This document shows positions 8,595 through 18,331 of a stretch of DNA of 32,927 nucleotides, in pieces. This stretch comes from Kiritimatiellia bacterium. Its GTDB lineage: Bacteria; Verrucomicrobiota; Kiritimatiellia; CAIQIC01; Lenti-01. The stretch is taken from contig JAFTAH010000009.1 in NCBI GenBank assembly GCA_017458625.1, forward strand, positions 1-32,927, in the 5' to 3' direction. The position numbers and the translations under genes are program-made. The notes beneath the pieces were generated by a model. The model was not told where the DNA came from. It was given only the letters and a program-made list of their open reading frames with translations, and did not search any database. Position 1 is the stretch's first letter. Every line of letters starts with the position of its first letter.

Positions 8595-9920
8595 TCAGCG
8601 TCGCCGCGCCCGCCTCCGGAGGATGCAGCAAACGGTGCCCACCGCCAGCAAGGCCATCGTGGCGGGCTCGGGGACGTTGGGCAGGGGTTCGCCTTCGACA
8701 TAAAGGTGGTCAAAGGACAGATGGTCGTTCTCGCTGTTGCCGGCCACCAGGCTGCCGACGGCGTAGATGGCCATGGTCGATTCGGACAGGGCTTCCACAT
8801 TGATTGCCGAACCGACGAGGCTGCCCTCCGCGTCAAATGCCGCAAGATTGAGCAAGAGGCCTCCGCCAGTTCGCTGACTCCACGTAATCGAGTATTGGAG
8901 TGCGACCCCCACCAGATTTCGGTTTTCGGTCCAGAAGATGTACTCGTTCTGTCCCCCGGTGGCAAGAGCGTACCAGAGGCCCACAACATCGTCACGTCCG
9001 CTTTCGCGGTCATTGGCAGTGGTGAGTCCCCATCGGACAACTTCAGCCCCGTTGGCGGTGTAGAGCGCGAAGCCGCTGAAGAGGTCGTCGAAGCCATGCT
9101 TGGCATCGACGGTGAAAGTGCCGCTGATGAGGGGCTGCTCGAGCTGACGGCCGAGCCCGCCGTCGTAGCCGATCACGAAACCGTCGGCTGCGCTGATTTC
9201 ACGTGACGGGGCACTGTCGCCCAACTGCTCCCAGCCTTTGAAGCCAGTGCCGCCGTTGTCGCCAAGGTTGAAGTTGTCCTCGTAGTTGTCGGCGCTGTCG
9301 CTCGCCGTGAAGGTGGCCGTGCCGCGCGGAGCGGAGCCCGAGCGGACCGTGGTAAGCGAGAAACCGTCGAGGATGCCGTTGTTGGGGGCGAATTCGCGGT
9401 GGAGAGCGCGGGCCTGGGCGGCAATGGAGGTGGCCGCATCGTCGTGGGGGGCGGTCTCGTTGGCGCCATGGAGTAGCGTGTAAGCCTCCTCCAAGGCCTG
9501 ATCCATCGCGGCAACTGCTTCCAAATACTCCTCGTCCGTAAGGACATCGTCCTCCCGCGAAGCCAATCCGTCGCCGGCCGGCGACACGGCAGTGTCCTCT
9601 GACGTAATATTCCCCTCCGACTGCTCCGGAGCCCCTTCCCCCGCAGCCGTTTCCGTTTCCGCAGTCGTTGGCAATTCCGTTGTCTTGCCCACCGTCGACG
9701 CGTTTTCCGCCGTTGTCTCCTGAAGAACTGCCATGGTCTGCTCGACGGTGCCTATTTCCACTGTTGACGTCAGTGCAGAGCTCTCCCCGTCCTCCGCAAG
9801 GGGCGCGGCCATCACCGCAGAAACCCCGGCAAGGCCCATCCCCAGCAAGACGCCCAGCCGCAATAGCCCCCCCCAACGCATGCCTGCAGCTCGCATTCGC
9901 TTTGACCGTTTCGGTTTCAT
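8595..9920 (-). CDS. PEP-CTERM sorting-domain protein
   Basis: 441 aa. The C-terminus NVPEPATMALLAVGTVCCIL followed by RRRARRR is a textbook PEP-CTERM signal: Pro-Glu-Pro, one membrane helix, then a basic cluster, recognised by an exosortase/archaeosortase. The N-terminus has a signal peptide after a basic stretch (LLRLGVLLGMGLAGVSAVMA). Residues about 45-130 are a low-complexity Thr/Ala/Glu-rich linker; about 220-410 form a beta-rich domain without a family I recognise. Start ATG 9920 has GGAG seven bases upstream; an alternative ATG at 9938 shares its A with the stop of the gene before it (TGATG), which would give six more codons. It is last in the seven-gene run, so it may be the surface-anchored component of the secreted set. 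No exosortase gene is in the window. Confidence 0.9.
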   Translation of the reverse strand: MKPKRSKRMRAAGMRWGGLLRLGVLLGMGLAGVSAVMAAPLAEDGESSALTSTVEIGTVEQTMAVLQETTAENASTVGKTTELPTTAETETAAGEGAPEQSEGNITSEDTAVSPAGDGLASREDDVLTDEEYLEAVAAMDQALEEAYTLLHGANETAPHDDAATSIAAQARALHREFAPNNGILDGFSLTTVRSGSAPRGTATFTASDSADNYEDNFNLGDNGGTGFKGWEQLGDSAPSREISAADGFVIGYDGGLGRQLEQPLISGTFTVDAKHGFDDLFSGFALYTANGAEVVRWGLTTANDRESGRDDVVGLWYALATGGQNEYIFWTENRNLVGVALQYSITWSQRTGGGLLLNLAAFDAEGSLVGSAINVEALSESTMAIYAVGSLVAGNSENDHLSFDHLYVEGEPLPNVPEPATMALLAVGTVCCILRRRARRR

Positions 9921-9937
9921 GCCACGCTCCAGGAGCA

Positions 9938-10768
9938 TCAATCGAGCGCAATCCGCCACATGCCGCCGGCGATTTCCACATCGAGATACAAGGTCATTTC
10001 GCCTTCCGTGCCCTCGACCGCCCAGACCTCGTTGCCTTCGGCTGACAGGCGGAACGGGCAAGGCGACCATTCCAGGGCGCCATCCTCTCCCAGGGAATCA
10101 AGGCTGGTCGCCTCCACATGATACATCCGGCCGTAGACCGAGGCGAAGGTCAGGACGTACTGCTGGTTCACGACCTTGATGGACGTCAGGCACAGCAAGT
10201 CGGTTTCTAGCCATGGCAACGTGCCTGCCAGGTATTCCTCGAGGTTGTTTTGCCCGTCCTGGTCGTCATCCAAGGTGGCATCCGAGGGGTCGGCAGGATT
10301 GAGCCCGTTGGCACGCTCCCACGCATCCGTCATGCCGTCGCCATCCGAATCCTCGCCCGTCAACAGACGCAAGCGCGTGACCTCGCCCTCTTCGCCCACG
10401 GGGGGAATTACGCACTCGTTCACCTGCCGTTCCCCATACGCATCGTTCACCCACACCGTCAGGACGTCTCCCTCGCTCACCGCGCACTTGTCGTAGCGTT
10501 CGCGAATGCCCGCATCGTCGTAGGGCACCGTCAGCACAAAGTTGACGCCCGGTGCCAAGCCGCCGACAACCTGGCTGCGGGCCACCTCGCGGGTGCCGAG
10601 CTTCAGGAAAACGGACGCCCCTTCGCGATAGACCTGCCCATAGCGGTCCAGCGCCTGCCCGTAATAGATGACCATCGGCTGGGGCATGGCGAAGGAGGAC
10701 AGAGATGCCAGCAGCCCAAACACGGCGGCCAACCAGAAGCGGGTCATTCGGAAAAACAATGAGTTCAT
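9938..10768 (-). CDS. Exported protein with TSP3-type calcium repeats
   Basis: 276 aa. Signal peptide at the start (FWLAAVFGLLASLSSFAMPQ). Residues about 25-135 form a domain I do not recognise (PMVIYYGQALDRYGQVYREG, SEGDVLTVWVNDAYGE). Then come two Asp-rich calcium-binding type motifs, DSDGDGMTDAWERANGLNP and DDDQDGQNNLEEYLAGT, at about 140-180, the pattern common in secreted proteins of Verrucomicrobia and Planctomycetes. The C-terminal 80 residues look like the small beta domain that often follows such repeats (YVLTFASVYGRMYHVEATS). The start ATG has AAAGGA seven bases before it. It lies 27 bases after the giant gene and 17 before the PEP-CTERM gene (or overlaps it), within the same transcription run. 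Confidence 0.88.
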   Translation of the reverse strand: MNSLFFRMTRFWLAAVFGLLASLSSFAMPQPMVIYYGQALDRYGQVYREGASVFLKLGTREVARSQVVGGLAPGVNFVLTVPYDDAGIRERYDKCAVSEGDVLTVWVNDAYGERQVNECVIPPVGEEGEVTRLRLLTGEDSDGDGMTDAWERANGLNPADPSDATLDDDQDGQNNLEEYLAGTLPWLETDLLCLTSIKVVNQQYVLTFASVYGRMYHVEATSLDSLGEDGALEWSPCPFRLSAEGNEVWAVEGTEGEMTLYLDVEIAGGMWRIALD

Positions 10769-10795
10769 GTTAGGATCCTTTCAGATACGGATTCA

Positions 10796-13700
10796 TCAGT
10801 CTCCGCTGTAGGAGTAGGTGTTGAAGAAGAGGCGGATGTCGGTGACGCCATAGCCGTCGCGCGCGCCGTCATCCTTCTTCGCGCCGTAGATGAAGCGGTT
10901 GAGCCCCTCCTCGCCGTCGGCCAGCAAGGAGCGGCCGGGGATGATGAGGACCCACTGGGTGTTCCAGACGCTGCGACCGGCAAGACGTCCGGCGCTGCAG
11001 AGCTCCGCGTCGGCGAAGGTGCCACTGTCGTGGTGGGCGCGGAACGCGGAATGACGGCGCCGTAGCCCGAACGACTCGCTCAGGGTGTCATACCAGCCCA
11101 GGAGCCCGGCTCCGCCGCCACCGGATCCGGTCCAGTCCTCCGCCAGCGGCAGCACCTGCTCGTAGACGTTCCAGCTGCGGACGGTCGAGCGCGTGCGGTC
11201 GATGCCTTGCACCATGCGATCGGCGCCGGCAGGCACGAGGTAGGCGACGGGGGTGTTGGCCAGTCCGGCGCCGCTCGCCATGTTGGTGTTGTAGGTGGTG
11301 TTGTAGCCGCTGAACCAGACACCGACCGAGCGGATCTTGGTCGCAAACCACGTCGGGTCGAAGGTGTTGTCGCCGCCGCCGAGCGGCCAGCCGAAGAAGT
11401 TCTTGCCGCCGACGATCTCCGTGGAGAACGGGATGACGAGCCCCGGCTCCGCGTTGGTGCCGGTCCCGTAGGGCACGCAGTAGCGCCGGTAGACGTCCAC
11501 CGCGTTGAGGTCCTTGACGCGGTATTTCGCCAAGGCGTTCTGCCAGGTGGGGTCGGACTTCGACGACGTCGGGATGCGCATCAGCTCCTTGCGCAGGGAG
11601 ATGCGGGTCGAGGCGGAATCCGGGTTGTTCATGCCCATGCGGCCCTTGGCGGAGTCCCAGACCGCCTTCAGGCGGCACAGGGTTCCCGCAACCCCGGAAT
11701 CGCCCTCGCGCACGGCGACCGGCTGCCCGTCATCGGTCACGCGTCCGAGGCTACGGGACTTCACGATGTCCTCGAGGAAGCTCCGCGCGGCGCTGCTGCC
11801 GTTGCGGTCCAGCAGTCCGGTCTCGTAGTCGAACGCCTTGGCGGCGAGATAGGCGTAGCGCACCGCCATGTCCCTCATGCCGACGTACTTCGCCAGGGCT
11901 TCGTTGCGGTAGGTCCGGTACATCATGTCGGCGTACAGTCCCTCCTGGCCCATCTGGGCGATGCGGCTGCGGGCCTGTCCGCGTAGCTCCAGGAGCCGTT
12001 CGCCCTCGGCGACCTTGGCCAGCACGTCCTCCAGAGCGTTCTGCATGGCGAGCTCCTTGGCGTGCAGTGTGTGCATGGCGGCCATCTGCCCTTCCATGGC
12101 GGTCAGCAGCTCCATCGCGTCGGCGCGGATGGACACCAGCATGGCGTTGGTCGAGGCGTTCACCTCCATGTCGGTGATGTCGTTCTCCTTGAGCATGGCG
12201 TCTGTCTCCGAGGCGTACTCGAACACCATCCCAGCCGCGCTCATGACGCCATAGGCAATCGACTCGGCAATGCCGGCCGCCGACTTGGCCGCGCCGGTGG
12301 ACGCTCCGGCGATAAACGGCCCGACATGCGTCATCGGCAGAGCCTCCTCCGTGGCTTCGCCGACATATTCCATGATCTTGCAGGCCGTCTCCAGCCCCTC
12401 GGCAAAGAAGTTCAGTGCGGCCTTCACGCGGTTGATGTACTTCTTCTTTTCGGCGATGGCCTGGCTGGACTCGATGTCCTCCTCCCGGACATTGGCGGTC
12501 TGGACGAATATCTGGTACTTCCGCTGCAGCTCCGCCTCCAGCCCGGTGTAGTTCTCCAGCTCGGTGCGGAAATCGTAATAGGCCTCGGCAAAGGTGTAGA
12601 GCGAGGCCTGAATGGCACCTTGTGCGCGCCGCCGCCCGGTCCACCCCTCCGGCTTGACCCGCAGTCCGAGGCTGTTGAACGTGTTGGTGAGGATGACGGT
12701 GCTGTCCACCATGCGGTTGGTGTTGAAGCTCACGCCGTACTTCATCTGGTCGTCCCGCGTCGCGGTCAGCGTCGTGATGACGTTGGTCAGCGACGTGTCG
12801 CGCGTGGGGGCGGCCCCGAGGGTCTCGTCGAGGTCGATGACCATGTAGTTGACAAGGTCGGGTCCGTCATAGCCCTGCGCGTAGGTGCCCGTGACCCCGA
12901 TGTCGTCGGCGTAGGGATAGCCGTAGAGGGCGATCAGCTCGGATTGCAGGGCGAACTCCTCCTCCATCGCCTCTTGCATCGACCGGTCGAGCGAGTCGTA
13001 CTGCGCGCGCAGGGCGGACGACGCGGTCCGGGCCTCGCCGAACACCGCCTCCGCCTGTCCCAGCATGTCCACGGCGCGGTCGTAGACCTGCTCGAAGACG
13101 CCTTTGCCGGCGTCCAGCTCGCTGGCGCTCACGTCGAGCACCATGCCGTCCTCGGCAAGCCCCAGCGGGTTCATGCCGGAGCCGGTCTCGTCCATCTTCC
13201 GCTGGATGGCGCCGAGCCCGGTGGCGATCTCCGCGATCTGCGGCACGGTGCCGCGGTCGATCACGTGCAGCCCCTCGGCGCTCACGTCATAGCCGTCCAC
13301 CTGGTTCAGGTTGGTGACGCTGTCGAGCAGCAGCGAGTTGGCGACGACCCAGTCGACATATGCGGCCTGCCCGGCGCGGCTCGCCCAGCCCTCGGCGCTC
13401 CACATCAGGTTCGTGTCCGGGGCGGCGGGGAAGCGGTCCAGCCCCTCCGCGCCCGCGCGGTAGTCCTTGATGGCGGCGAGGTTCACGATCTCGCGTCCGG
13501 TGCGCGCCTTGGCGGCGGCGGCGATGGCGAACGCCTCCTCGTCATAGTAGTCCACCGACACCGTGCTCCCCTCCATGCTGGTGGCACCGGGGATGGTGTT
13601 CCAGCCGAAGTTCGTGTACGCCATCAGGCGGTAGTACGGCGCGAGGGCGGACATGTAGTGTCCCCAAGCGTCGCCGTGCCCCTGCGGGAACATCCGCTTG

Positions 13701-16700
13701 GCGTCCGCCGCGCCATAGGTCCCGGTGGTGTTGGTCCACGCCCCGCGAATGTTGTAGTTGCAGGCATACGCGACCTCGCCGCCGTCGATGCCGTCGGTGA
13801 AGTTCCACACGAGGCGGTTGAACACGGGCGAAAGCTTCACGTCCGGCGAGTCCTGTCCGTCGCGCCCGCGCAACAGCGCCAGCTCCTCGTCCAACAGGTT
13901 CGCCACCTGGTTCTCGAAGCAGAACAGGCTGCTTTCCAGCGGCGCGTACCGCTCGTACCAGTCCAGCGTGTTCGGATCGACCATCACCGTCGGGTCCGCC
14001 GCGTCCGCGAACGCCTCGTTGCCGAGGATCATGTACAGCTTGCACAGCCTCGTCGCCGCGAACAGCAGCGAGTCGTTGGTGTTCGGGTCGCTCCCCGATC
14101 CCGCCAGGGTGAGGCTCAGCGCGCGCTCCAGTACCGTCTGATAGATCTGGATCAGCCCGCTGTCCGCCATGCTCTCCTCGGTGAGGGCGACGGGTCCCTC
14201 GTAGGGCGGGCCGCACTGCTCGATCAGCGACCGCACGAGGTTCGGCGCGTAGGCAGTCATGTCGTGGAACCGCTGCTCGTAGGGGTTGATGGCGGTCATC
14301 ACCCGGTGGATCCACCCCTCGCCGTAGGTGCTGACCCATGGGCTCCAGTTGGTCCCCGTCGGCCCCTTGCCGTCCGCCCGCCGGTACCGCGCCGCGAAAT
14401 AGTGGTCCGACAGCAGGAACGCCGCCCCGAAAGCGGTATTCGCGTCCACCGTCACCGACATCGCCCCGTTCGAACAGCTCCCCGGCATGGACGGGAAGAA
14501 GGCATTCCACTCCGACTTGTCGCGCCCGTCCTCGCTGCCGGCGACCGGGTCGCTCCAGCGCCACTCGAAGTCATACTCCAGCTCCTTGCCGCCGAAATCG
14601 TTCGGATAGCGCAGCGACAGCTCCTCCGCCAGCACGTTGTCCGACTCCACCACGTCCAGGTACAGCGCCCCGAACAGATTGGTCCCTACCTGCAGGATGC
14701 TCAGGCTGACGGGGTTGCCCTGCGGCACGCGCGCCTCGTTGGTGCTGTTGTTGAACGCCAGCGTCACAAAGCCGTAGGCGTTCGTCTCCGCCGACCACGC
14801 GCTCGACAGCGCGGCGTTCACGTAGGGGTCGTTCGGCCCGATGGGCAGGCACTCGTCCGTCCGCAGCGCGTTCACCGCCGTCTCCCACTTCGACTTGTCG
14901 GCCGCCTCCAGGGTGCTACCCAGGCTCAACAGCAGCTGCTTCTCCTCCTGCGTCAGCCAGTTCGGCAGCAGGTAGGGCGCGCCCAGCAGCGGCGACCGCA
15001 GCTGCCCTTCCAGCACCAGCTGCCCGGCCGCGCCGCGCGTCGGGTCGAAGTACACCCGCCCCGACAGCCCCCCGCCCAGCCCCGCGAACCGGTACCGCGC
15101 GCTCGTCAGCTCCTTGTTCGCCAACCCTGAGGCGACCATCGAGTCCACCACCGACACATGCAGGTTCACCGCCTGCTCCTGCACGGGGTCGAACAGTTGC
15201 ACGCTCGGCCCGGCCTTCTTCGCCTGGCTCTGCTCGTACACCACCTGCACGCTCGCCTGGTTCCAGATCTCCGGCAGCCCACCCGTCGCCGTGGTCAGCG
15301 TCTGCGCGATGTCCATCGTCGGCGTGTCCTTCGGCCATGACACGCGATACGTCACATCAATCGGCGTGCCCTTGGTCCCGCCCGACTCATGCGTCGTCGG
15401 CAGCCACGGCAGTTCCGTGCCCACGGCGGGCTGCGTCGACAGCTCGGGGAAGCAGAACCCCTCCTGCATCTTGTAGTAATAGCGCATGACCTGGGCCAGC
15501 TCCCCGCCGTCGGCCCCGGCTGCCGCCGCCCACCAAGACAGCTTGCGATCCCGCCAGCCCTCGCCGGCCACGCACGTCGTCTGCTCCGTGCCCCCGAACA
15601 ACGAGAGGGGCATCGGACCGTTCGCCGAATTGCCAGCCTCGATCGGATAGACGAACTGGTATTGCGCATTCGTCCGCACCACCGCGAACACCGCCATCTT
15701 CGGACGACTCCCGCTCTGCCGGATGCGCACCAGCACGAACGGTTCGCTCGCCCCGCCGGGCGCGTTCAGATCGTCCCGCAGCGCGTACGCCGTCGCCCCC
15801 ACCACCACGGCGTGCTCCTCGTTCGGATTGTACCCCGGCAGCGACTTGTCGTTCTGCACGTACACCTCGCCCCCCGCCACCGCGTTCGTCCCGCTGCCCA
15901 GCCCGCTCGCAATCACGATCTGCGGCGCGTCTTCCGGCCAAAGCGACTGATAGTGGGCCACCTGTGACGGATAGAACACCCGCGACGGCATCCCCGTCGC
16001 CTTCCCCTCCGCGCCCCACCAGATCTCGAACTCGTTGGTGTTTACCGGAATCACCGCCGAGTCGTACGTCTCCTGCCACTCCGTCGGATAGTTGTATAGC
16101 ACCGGATCGTACGCCGTCCCCGAATAGACATAGCCCGGCAGAAGACGGTCGTGCAGCACTTCCCGAATGCCACCGCCCAGAAGATGCGGTCCCTGCGCCC
16201 ATTTCGCCGTCCCGTGGATGGTCGCGTACGATCCATCCACCACGTCTCGCAGATGCGTCCCCTTCCCCTCGTCCATCGAATACGCCTCGACCAGCCCCGT
16301 CCGCGCCGCCCTGACGGTCTGCTTCATCCCCCGCTGGATCTCCGCCTCCGTCCGCGCCACCGACCAGAGCCGGAACTCGTCCAGTATCCCCTGGAACTTC
16401 GGCAAAGTATTCGCGCGTTGAGATCTTCCGAGACTCACCGACTTCCTCGCCTTGTCGTGGCTCCCCGAAGCAGGAGCATCATCCTCGGCGACCAGCTGCC
16501 CGTTCCAGTACAGTTTGACCTTCTCTTCATCGCACGTCCCCGCCAGATGGTGCCATGCCATCAGACTTGCCTTCCCCGCCGCCTCCGCATACGTCACCTC
16601 CCTGTCCTCCACCCGGAAATATGGCGTCCCATCACTCTTGAACCCCAGCTCCCACCCACACGGAGACGAAACGATGGAGCTATTTGTTACCCACTGAGAT

Positions 16701-18316
16701 GCCACCGCCGTATCCGATCCGCGCAGCCCCGTCCGATACGTCCATACCTCCGCCGTGAGGGTCGGGCTGTGCTGAATGGGAAGATCCTGCCCGCCATCCA
16801 CAAATGTCGTCGTTCCATCGAACTGCAGGGCGAGATCGCTCCCCTTCGGCGGCGTGAACTCATCGCCGATCGCCCAGTCAATCGGCGTCGGATCGAACAA
16901 GTTCGCGTCGTCGTGCCAGACCGCCTCCACCGGCTCGAACCAGAAGTCATCCGGGGTGAAATACTTCATCAGCGCATAGCCCGGCTGCTTGAACCACAGC
17001 TCCGTCCCGTCCTGGCTCAGCGAGGCGTTCGCCGACTCCTTCTTCGGCTCCTCCCGCGTCGCCTGGCTCACAATGTCCGCCGTCATCCCGCCCGGCATGT
17101 ACGTCGGCGCGCTCTTGTCCGTCCCGTCCGTCACAACCTTGGTTATCGATCCCGGCCACGAAATCGAGAACCAGTCCACCTCGAACGGCCACTCCACCCC
17201 GCGGTCGTCCTTGTGCATCCAGTACACCTCCGCGTCCCATTCCGACCCCTCCGTCGCCCGGATCGCGTACAGCCAGTTGTCCTTGTGCGCATAGCCCTGG
17301 CTCCCGTCCACCATCATCAGCCGGTCCTCGTCCCCGCCCGACAGCCCCGTCATCACCTTCGGATAGAGGTTGTCGGTCCCGTAGTAGCGGTCGTTTGGTA
17401 GCAGCCGGTCGCCTACGTGCGCCTTGATCGTCTCGATGGTCGGCCGCAGCACCTGCACCGGCTGCACGCCCAGCGACACGGCATAGTTCCCGTCCTGGTA
17501 GTACTCCAGCAGCAGAATCCCCTCCACCTCCGCCGACCGCAGGCACTGCGCCGTCCCCTCCCCATCCAGCCACACGCCCGCCACGTAGTTCGTCGAGATG
17601 CCCGTCGCCGCCCCCGTCGCATCATAGTTCGTCACCACCTCGTACATCGGACGTCCCACGTAGTTGTTGTAGTGCAACGTCGCAAACACCGGCTGGCTGT
17701 TCGCCGACAGATACACCATCGGCGCGTTGTACGGCGATTCCGTCCAGAACACCCGCGCCGGACGGCCCTCCGGAATCGACGAAACCGCATACACCACGCT
17801 CCCCGTCATCCCTGCCCAGCTGACCTCCATCTGTCCCCCCGCCGCCGCCACCAGCTCATGCCGCGACGGCAGCCAAATCGCGCTCCCGTCCGCATTCTGG
17901 TAGTACGCCTCCGGATTCTTCCCCACCCGCATCGGCGTGAACCCCGCCGGCGGCGTATTCGTGTCCGCCCCCGCCGGCGCCGGAATCACGTCCCCCAGCG
18001 AGTACTGGTCCACCGTCATCTCCACCGGATGCCCGAACTCTCCCAGCAGCAGCCGCACCCCGCCCTCTCCCTCGCTCGCATAGCCTCCCCACGCCTCCCC
18101 CGTCCAGTTCGACGTCCCGCTCCCCGAATAGGACACCAGCTCCGAGCCCGATGCAAAATAGTCCGCCCAGTCCCCCGCCGGGCCGCCCGCCTGCACCACG
18201 CTCCCGTACTCGCTCTGCAGCTGCGGCGTCCCCGCCCCTTCCGCCGTCCACGCCAGCGCCGCCACGCACGCCGCCGCCAGCCAGCCCCGACCCGTCATCG
18301 CTTCCTTCGCCTTCAT
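10796..18316 (-). CDS. Giant secreted LamG protein with Tc-toxin-A-like C-terminus
   Basis: 2506 aa with an N-terminal signal peptide (GWLAAACVAALAWTAEGAG). Residues about 490-690 are a LamG/concanavalin-like jellyroll (ALQFDGTTTFVDGGQ, WHHLAGTCDEEKVKLYWNGQ, LDEFRLWSVARTEAEIQRGM). The centre (700-1730) is beta-rich and not recognised. From about 1730 long helices appear (VFEQVYDRAVDMLGQAEAVF, SMQEAMEEEFALQSELIALY). Residues 1998-2036 are a Gly/Ala-rich hydrophobic loop (GPFIAGASTGAAKSAAGIAE, YGVMSAAGMVFEYASE) between helices; 2040-2166 are helices ending in YRNEALAKYVGMRDMAVRYA and AAKAFDYETG. The last part is a beta domain with FATKIRSVGVWFSGYNTT, NTQWVLIIPGRSLL and GVTDIRLFFNTYSY. This order (helix, pore loop, helices, the LY..a-helix before the TcB-binding domain, IKSVSL-like strand, final DI-LH-RYT-like strand) is that of Tc toxin TcA subunits such as TcdA1. 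That homology is my inference from motif order. Unlike TcA it carries a Sec signal, and no TcB/TcC gene is present here. Confidence 0.85.
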   Translation of the reverse strand: MKAKEAMTGRGWLAAACVAALAWTAEGAGTPQLQSEYGSVVQAGGPAGDWADYFASGSELVSYSGSGTSNWTGEAWGGYASEGEGGVRLLLGEFGHPVEMTVDQYSLGDVIPAPAGADTNTPPAGFTPMRVGKNPEAYYQNADGSAIWLPSRHELVAAAGGQMEVSWAGMTGSVVYAVSSIPEGRPARVFWTESPYNAPMVYLSANSQPVFATLHYNNYVGRPMYEVVTNYDATGAATGISTNYVAGVWLDGEGTAQCLRSAEVEGILLLEYYQDGNYAVSLGVQPVQVLRPTIETIKAHVGDRLLPNDRYYGTDNLYPKVMTGLSGGDEDRLMMVDGSQGYAHKDNWLYAIRATEGSEWDAEVYWMHKDDRGVEWPFEVDWFSISWPGSITKVVTDGTDKSAPTYMPGGMTADIVSQATREEPKKESANASLSQDGTELWFKQPGYALMKYFTPDDFWFEPVEAVWHDDANLFDPTPIDWAIGDEFTPPKGSDLALQFDGTTTFVDGGQDLPIQHSPTLTAEVWTYRTGLRGSDTAVASQWVTNSSIVSSPCGWELGFKSDGTPYFRVEDREVTYAEAAGKASLMAWHHLAGTCDEEKVKLYWNGQLVAEDDAPASGSHDKARKSVSLGRSQRANTLPKFQGILDEFRLWSVARTEAEIQRGMKQTVRAARTGLVEAYSMDEGKGTHLRDVVDGSYATIHGTAKWAQGPHLLGGGIREVLHDRLLPGYVYSGTAYDPVLYNYPTEWQETYDSAVIPVNTNEFEIWWGAEGKATGMPSRVFYPSQVAHYQSLWPEDAPQIVIASGLGSGTNAVAGGEVYVQNDKSLPGYNPNEEHAVVVGATAYALRDDLNAPGGASEPFVLVRIRQSGSRPKMAVFAVVRTNAQYQFVYPIEAGNSANGPMPLSLFGGTEQTTCVAGEGWRDRKLSWWAAAAGADGGELAQVMRYYYKMQEGFCFPELSTQPAVGTELPWLPTTHESGGTKGTPIDVTYRVSWPKDTPTMDIAQTLTTATGGLPEIWNQASVQVVYEQSQAKKAGPSVQLFDPVQEQAVNLHVSVVDSMVASGLANKELTSARYRFAGLGGGLSGRVYFDPTRGAAGQLVLEGQLRSPLLGAPYLLPNWLTQEEKQLLLSLGSTLEAADKSKWETAVNALRTDECLPIGPNDPYVNAALSSAWSAETNAYGFVTLAFNNSTNEARVPQGNPVSLSILQVGTNLFGALYLDVVESDNVLAEELSLRYPNDFGGKELEYDFEWRWSDPVAGSEDGRDKSEWNAFFPSMPGSCSNGAMSVTVDANTAFGAAFLLSDHYFAARYRRADGKGPTGTNWSPWVSTYGEGWIHRVMTAINPYEQRFHDMTAYAPNLVRSLIEQCGPPYEGPVALTEESMADSGLIQIYQTVLERALSLTLAGSGSDPNTNDSLLFAATRLCKLYMILGNEAFADAADPTVMVDPNTLDWYERYAPLESSLFCFENQVANLLDEELALLRGRDGQDSPDVKLSPVFNRLVWNFTDGIDGGEVAYACNYNIRGAWTNTTGTYGAADAKRMFPQGHGDAWGHYMSALAPYYRLMAYTNFGWNTIPGATSMEGSTVSVDYYDEEAFAIAAAAKARTGREIVNLAAIKDYRAGAEGLDRFPAAPDTNLMWSAEGWASRAGQAAYVDWVVANSLLLDSVTNLNQVDGYDVSAEGLHVIDRGTVPQIAEIATGLGAIQRKMDETGSGMNPLGLAEDGMVLDVSASELDAGKGVFEQVYDRAVDMLGQAEAVFGEARTASSALRAQYDSLDRSMQEAMEEEFALQSELIALYGYPYADDIGVTGTYAQGYDGPDLVNYMVIDLDETLGAAPTRDTSLTNVITTLTATRDDQMKYGVSFNTNRMVDSTVILTNTFNSLGLRVKPEGWTGRRRAQGAIQASLYTFAEAYYDFRTELENYTGLEAELQRKYQIFVQTANVREEDIESSQAIAEKKKYINRVKAALNFFAEGLETACKIMEYVGEATEEALPMTHVGPFIAGASTGAAKSAAGIAESIAYGVMSAAGMVFEYASETDAMLKENDITDMEVNASTNAMLVSIRADAMELLTAMEGQMAAMHTLHAKELAMQNALEDVLAKVAEGERLLELRGQARSRIAQMGQEGLYADMMYRTYRNEALAKYVGMRDMAVRYAYLAAKAFDYETGLLDRNGSSAARSFLEDIVKSRSLGRVTDDGQPVAVREGDSGVAGTLCRLKAVWDSAKGRMGMNNPDSASTRISLRKELMRIPTSSKSDPTWQNALAKYRVKDLNAVDVYRRYCVPYGTGTNAEPGLVIPFSTEIVGGKNFFGWPLGGGDNTFDPTWFATKIRSVGVWFSGYNTTYNTNMASGAGLANTPVAYLVPAGADRMVQGIDRTRSTVRSWNVYEQVLPLAEDWTGSGGGGAGLLGWYDTLSESFGLRRRHSAFRAHHDSGTFADAELCSAGRLAGRSVWNTQWVLIIPGRSLLADGEEGLNRFIYGAKKDDGARDGYGVTDIRLFFNTYSYSGD

Positions 18317-18331
18317 CGTCGCGCCCTCTTC

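Noticed and set aside
12062..15130. Long open frame on the + strand (1022 codons) inside the giant gene
   Set aside because: It is antisense to the giant gene, very rich in Arg/Val/Gly/His, with no signal peptide or family motif; the minus-strand reading has clear domains. It is a by-product of high GC.
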